The position numbers and the translations under genes are program-made. The notes under the pieces are model-generated. The model had not been told where the DNA came from and did not search any database. It worked only from the letters and a program-made list of their open reading frames with translations. This document shows positions 61,115 to 64,000 of a stretch of 64,000 nt of DNA, in pieces (the first letter of the stretch is position 1; the number at the start of each line of letters is the position of its first letter). Source of the DNA: an uncultured Oscillospiraceae bacterium (lineage in GTDB: Bacteria; Bacillota; Clostridia; Oscillospirales; Oscillospiraceae). Location of the stretch: contig CAKUEH010000011.1 in the NCBI GenBank assembly GCA_934646185.1, forward strand, positions 1 through 64,000. The letters run 5' to 3'.

Positions 61115-61143
61115 TTGAGAAGTGCGGGGAAGCGTGATAAAAT
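61115..61143 (+). promoter_or_regulatory. Promoter of the def-fmt-rsmB-rlmN cluster
   Basis: TTGAGA (61115-61120), 17 bases, TAAAAT (61138-61143), 41 bp before def. Confidence 0.75.
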
Positions 61144-61183
61144 AAATCAAATTGGACCTTTCACAAAAGGAGCAGAGAATACT

Positions 61184-61696
61184 ATGGCACTGAGAAAGAT
61201 CGTGACGGTGGGCGACCCCATTCTGACCAAGGTCTGCCGTCCCGTTACAAAATTTGACCAGAAGCTCGCCATTCTGATCGAGGATATGATCGAGACGATG
61301 CACGATGCAAACGGCGTGGGCCTTGCCGGGCCGCAGGTCGGCGTGATGCGCAGGCTCTGCGTCGTCGATACCGGCGAAGAGGATGTCGAGCTTGTGAATC
61401 CTGAGATCGTCGAGGTCAGCGAGGAAACGCAGACCGGCATCGAGGGCTGCCTGAGCCTGCCGGGCAAATACGGCATCGTCACCCGGCCCGAGCATGTCGT
61501 CGTCCGCGCGCAGGACCGCAATGGCGACTGGTACGAATACGAGGGCGAGGATATCGTCGCCCGCTGCTTCCTGCATGAGATCGACCATCTCGACGGCCAT
61601 ATGTACACCGAGATCGCCGAAAAAATGCTCACGCCCGAAGAGCTCGAGGAGCTGACCCGGCAGGAGGAACAGGAAGCGCAGGAGGACGGCGAATGA
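61184..61696 (+). CDS. def: Peptide deformylase
   Basis: 170-residue metalloenzyme removing formyl groups from new proteins. All three motifs are present: GVGLAGPQVG, EGCLSLPG (metal-ligand Cys) and HEIDHLDG (two histidine ligands and catalytic Glu). An acidic tail (LTPEELEELTRQEEQEAQED) extends past the domain. The start at 61184 has AAAAGGAG upstream. Its stop overlaps the fmt start (ATGA). Confidence 0.97.
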   Translation: MALRKIVTVGDPILTKVCRPVTKFDQKLAILIEDMIETMHDANGVGLAGPQVGVMRRLCVVDTGEEDVELVNPEIVEVSEETQTGIEGCLSLPGKYGIVTRPEHVVVRAQDRNGDWYEYEGEDIVARCFLHEIDHLDGHMYTEIAEKMLTPEELEELTRQEEQEAQEDGE

Positions 61697-62613
61697 GACT
61701 CGTCTTCATGGGTACGCCCGAGTTTGCAAGGGCGTGCCTTGAAAAGCTGCACACGGACGGCTTTGACATCGCCGCCGTCTATACCAAGATCGACACGCCG
61801 AAAAACCGCGGCATGAAGCTCATCCCGTCGCCCGTCAAGGAATACGCCCAGTCTGTGGGCCTGCCGGTCTACCAGCCGCAGTCCTTCCGGGACGAGGAAA
61901 CGGTGCGGCAGCTGCGGGAATTAAACCCCGACCTGCTGGTCGTCGTGGCCTACGGCAAAATTCTGCCGCAGGCGGTATTAGATATCCCGAAATTCGGTGC
62001 GATCAACATGCACGGCAGCATCCTGCCGCAGCTTCGCGGCTCCGCGCCCGTGCAGCGCTCCATCCTGAACCACTGCGATGAAGCAGGCGTCACCGCCATG
62101 TACCTCTCCGCCGGGATGGACGAGGGCGATATCATCGAGATCCGCAAAACGCTCATCCAGCCGCTGGAGACCTCCGAGGAGCTCATGGCGCGCCTTGCGT
62201 GCCTCGCCGCGCCCCTCTGCGCCGACACCGTCCGCTCGATCGAGGCCGGGACGGCCGCGCGCATCCCGCAGGACAATGCCCGCGCGACCTACGCGCCCAT
62301 GCTGTCCAAAGAAGAAAGCCCCATCGACTGGAACCAGCCCGCCAGATACATCGTCGACCATGTGCGCGGTCTTGTCCCGTGGCCCGTCGCGACGGCGGAG
62401 CTCGGCGGCACGGAATTCAAAATTTACCGCGTGGAATACGCCGAACAGAAGACGGAAAAAGCGCCCGGCTCGCTCGTCGCGCTGACGAAAAAGGGGCTGC
62501 TCGTCGCCTGTCAGGACGGCGATACCGTCCTCGTGCGCGAGCTGCAGGCCAAGGGCGGCAAGTGCATGCCCGCCCCCGATTATTTCCGGGGACATCCGAT
62601 CACCATCGAATAA
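61693..62613 (+). CDS. fmt: Methionyl-tRNA formyltransferase
   Basis: 306-residue enzyme formylating initiator Met-tRNA with 10-formyl-tetrahydrofolate. FMGTPEFA at the N-terminus, MHGSILPQLRGSAPVQRSIL with the catalytic HxSLLP-type block, and AGMDEGDII; the C-terminal OB-fold domain starts about 205. Overlaps def by 4 bp. It supplies the substrate group that Def later removes. Confidence 0.96.
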   Translation: MRLVFMGTPEFARACLEKLHTDGFDIAAVYTKIDTPKNRGMKLIPSPVKEYAQSVGLPVYQPQSFRDEETVRQLRELNPDLLVVVAYGKILPQAVLDIPKFGAINMHGSILPQLRGSAPVQRSILNHCDEAGVTAMYLSAGMDEGDIIEIRKTLIQPLETSEELMARLACLAAPLCADTVRSIEAGTAARIPQDNARATYAPMLSKEESPIDWNQPARYIVDHVRGLVPWPVATAELGGTEFKIYRVEYAEQKTEKAPGSLVALTKKGLLVACQDGDTVLVRELQAKGGKCMPAPDYFRGHPITIE

Positions 62614-62622
62614 GAGGTAGCT

Positions 62623-63930
62623 ATGAACGCAAGAACGACTGCGCTGTCCGCGCTGATCGCCATGCGGCGGCAGAATGCCTGGGCCGACGGCGCGCTGAAG
62701 GACGATACGGCCCGCGCCCGGCTCGACCGCCGCGACGCGGCGCTGGCTGCAAGACTGCTATACGGCGTGGTGCAGAACCGCATGCTGCTGGACTTTTATC
62801 TTGCGCAGGCCGTGTCCTCCCCGCTGACAAAATTACAGCCGGTCGTGCTTGATATCCTGCGCCTCGGCGCATACCAGATCCTGTTTTTGGACAAGATCCC
62901 CGTTTCCGCCGCTGTGAATGAGGCGGTCGAACAGACGAAACTCTATGCCAACAAGCGCGCCGCCGGTCTGGTCAACGGCTCGCTGCGCACCCTCGCCCGC
63001 AGAAAGGACGAGCTGGCCCAGCCGCAGGATCCGGCCACGAAATATTCTCACCCGCAGCCGCTGATCGACTGCCTGTGCGCGTCCATGGACGAGGAAACGC
63101 TCGAGGCGTTCCTCGCCGCCGACAACGACATTCCAAAGACCGCGCTGCAGGCAAACCCCCTGAAAACGTCCGCGGAGCGGGTCGCCGCCGCGCTGGACGA
63201 GGCGGGGATCGCGTGGGAGCTGCACCCGTGGCTTCCCGGCTGCTTCCTCGTCTCCGGTACGGGGAATCTCGAGGCGCTGCCGCTGTTTCAGTCCGGCGAC
63301 GTCTATGTGCAGGATCCCGCCGCGAAGCTGGCCGTGCTGGCCTCCGGCGCGGCGCCGGGCATGCGCGTGCTCGACTGCTGCGCGGCCCCCGGCGGCAAGA
63401 GCTTCGCCGCCGCCATGCAGATGGAAAACACGGGCAGCATCCTCTCCTGCGATCTGCACGCGCATAAAATTTCCCTGATCGAAAAAAATGCCGCCCGGCT
63501 CGGCATTTCCATCCTGAAGGCCGAGCAGCGCAGCGCGTCGGAATTTGACCCCGCGCTCGAAGCGCGGTTTGACCTCGTCATCGCCGACGTGCCGTGCTCC
63601 GGCCTCGGCGTTATCCGCAAAAAGCCGGATATCCGTTATAAGCCGCTGGACGCCATCGAGCGTCTGCCGGACGTGCAGCGCGCCATTCTGGAGAACGTCA
63701 GCCGGTATGTGAGGCCCGGCGGGGCGCTTCTCTACAGCACCTGTACCGTCCGAAAAGAGGAAAACGAGGCCGTTGTACAGACGTTTTTGCAGGCGCACCC
63801 TGCGTTTTCGCCGGAACCGTTTCCAGTCCCGGACGGACTGGAGCTTCCCAACGAGGGCTATGCCACGCTCCTGCCGCACAAGCACGCGGCGGACGGCTTT
63901 TTCATCTGTAAGCTGAGGAAACACGCATGA
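62623..63930 (+). CDS. rsmB: 16S rRNA (cytosine(967)-C(5))-methyltransferase
   Basis: 435-residue SAM-dependent methyltransferase. The N-terminal NusB-like RNA-binding domain has YGVVQNRMLLDFYLAQ and LRLGAYQILFLDKIP. The Rossmann domain has the SAM loop CCAAPGGKSFAA and the two active cysteines in DVPCSGLGVIRKKPDIR and YSTCTVRKEENE. It overlaps rlmN by 4 bp, in the common Firmicutes order def-fmt-rsmB-rlmN; the membrane zinc protease gene often found between fmt and rsmB is absent. Confidence 0.96.
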   Translation: MNARTTALSALIAMRRQNAWADGALKDDTARARLDRRDAALAARLLYGVVQNRMLLDFYLAQAVSSPLTKLQPVVLDILRLGAYQILFLDKIPVSAAVNEAVEQTKLYANKRAAGLVNGSLRTLARRKDELAQPQDPATKYSHPQPLIDCLCASMDEETLEAFLAADNDIPKTALQANPLKTSAERVAAALDEAGIAWELHPWLPGCFLVSGTGNLEALPLFQSGDVYVQDPAAKLAVLASGAAPGMRVLDCCAAPGGKSFAAAMQMENTGSILSCDLHAHKISLIEKNAARLGISILKAEQRSASEFDPALEARFDLVIADVPCSGLGVIRKKPDIRYKPLDAIERLPDVQRAILENVSRYVRPGGALLYSTCTVRKEENEAVVQTFLQAHPAFSPEPFPVPDGLELPNEGYATLLPHKHAADGFFICKLRKHA

Positions 63931-64000
63931 AACAGGATATCAAATCCATGACGCTCGCCGAGCTGCAGGACGCGTTCGCGGCGCTTGGAGAACCCAAATT
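63927..64000 (+). CDS. rlmN: 23S rRNA (adenine(2503)-C(2))-methyltransferase, N-terminus (partial)
   Basis: The ATG overlaps the rsmB stop. The 24 codons present encode IKSMTLAELQDAFAALGEPK, the typical N-terminal helix of RlmN (usually DIKSMTLEEL...LGEPKFRA). The gene runs out of the window. The order after def-fmt-rsmB supports it. Confidence 0.85.
   Translation, partial: MKQDIKSMTLAELQDAFAALGEPK

Overview
The window is a chromosomal segment of a high-GC (about 60 %), endospore-forming Clostridia bacterium, most likely an Oscillospiraceae-type gut anaerobe. This is inferred from the spoVAD/spoVAE pair, Firmicutes-style sigma-A promoters with 17-bp spacers, a lysine riboswitch of Bacillota type, strong AGGAGG ribosome-binding sites, frequent GTG/TTG starts, and intergenic palindromic repeats. 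No transposase, integrase, phage module, CRISPR array, rRNA or tRNA gene was seen.

Layout. 0-3.4 kb: a partial membrane protein, the threonine-degradation pair kbl/tdh (minus), a small cysteine-rich DUF3795 protein and a DUF5131 remnant. 3.4-6.6 kb: a three-gene amino-acid ABC importer (minus) behind a complete lysine riboswitch with terminator and consensus promoter, so it is very probably a lysine importer. 6.8-10.5 kb: a small conserved protein, spoVAD-spoVAE, a 28-residue peptide and an orphan lipoprotein. 10.9-19.4 kb: an S-layer-anchored 5'-nucleotidase, DUF5662, cysK, and a minus operon DUF1846 / GH3 glucosaminidase / CapA phosphatase. 19.6-26.2 kb: a type IIA topoisomerase pair split by a repeat, a YitT protein and a transglutaminase-like lipoprotein whose catalytic Cys and His appear to be replaced. 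26.2-30.9 kb: an EamA transporter, a MATE exporter with its MarR regulator, and a YhbD/bactofilin pair with conspicuous operators. 31-36.8 kb: a phosphodiester glycosidase, a purine salvage pair (phosphoribosyltransferase and NCS2 permease, divergent) and psuK-psuG for pseudouridine. 37-44 kb: an OmpR-type two-component system and a sugar cassette (FGGY kinase, DUF4867, fucose/arabinose isomerase family). 44-49.7 kb: a LytTR/GHKL two-component system followed by a 1100-residue secreted PI-PLC-like protein with SLH repeats. 50-57.4 kb: gltX and trpS (divergent), a TagO/WecA-like transferase with wecB (teichoic-acid or polysaccharide precursors), and a cassette of three small unknown proteins. 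57.4-64 kb: a phosphodiesterase, coaX, a decarboxylase-fold protein lacking its catalytic residues, an alpha/beta hydrolase, and the def-fmt-rsmB-rlmN translation cluster that runs off the end.

Two repeat families fill most gaps. Family 1 (about 165 bp, plus short versions of about 50 bp) is a chain of hairpins whose stems change in a compensated way from copy to copy. Family 2 (about 105 bp) has palindromic ends TAGGGGCCGATG.../...CATCGGCCCCTA. They sit between convergent genes and also inside apparent operons. The most notable observations are the riboswitch assignment, two enzyme-fold proteins that seem to have lost their active sites, the covarying repeats, the triple operator in front of the YhbD-like gene, and the unexplained small-protein cassette at 56.4-57.4 kb.
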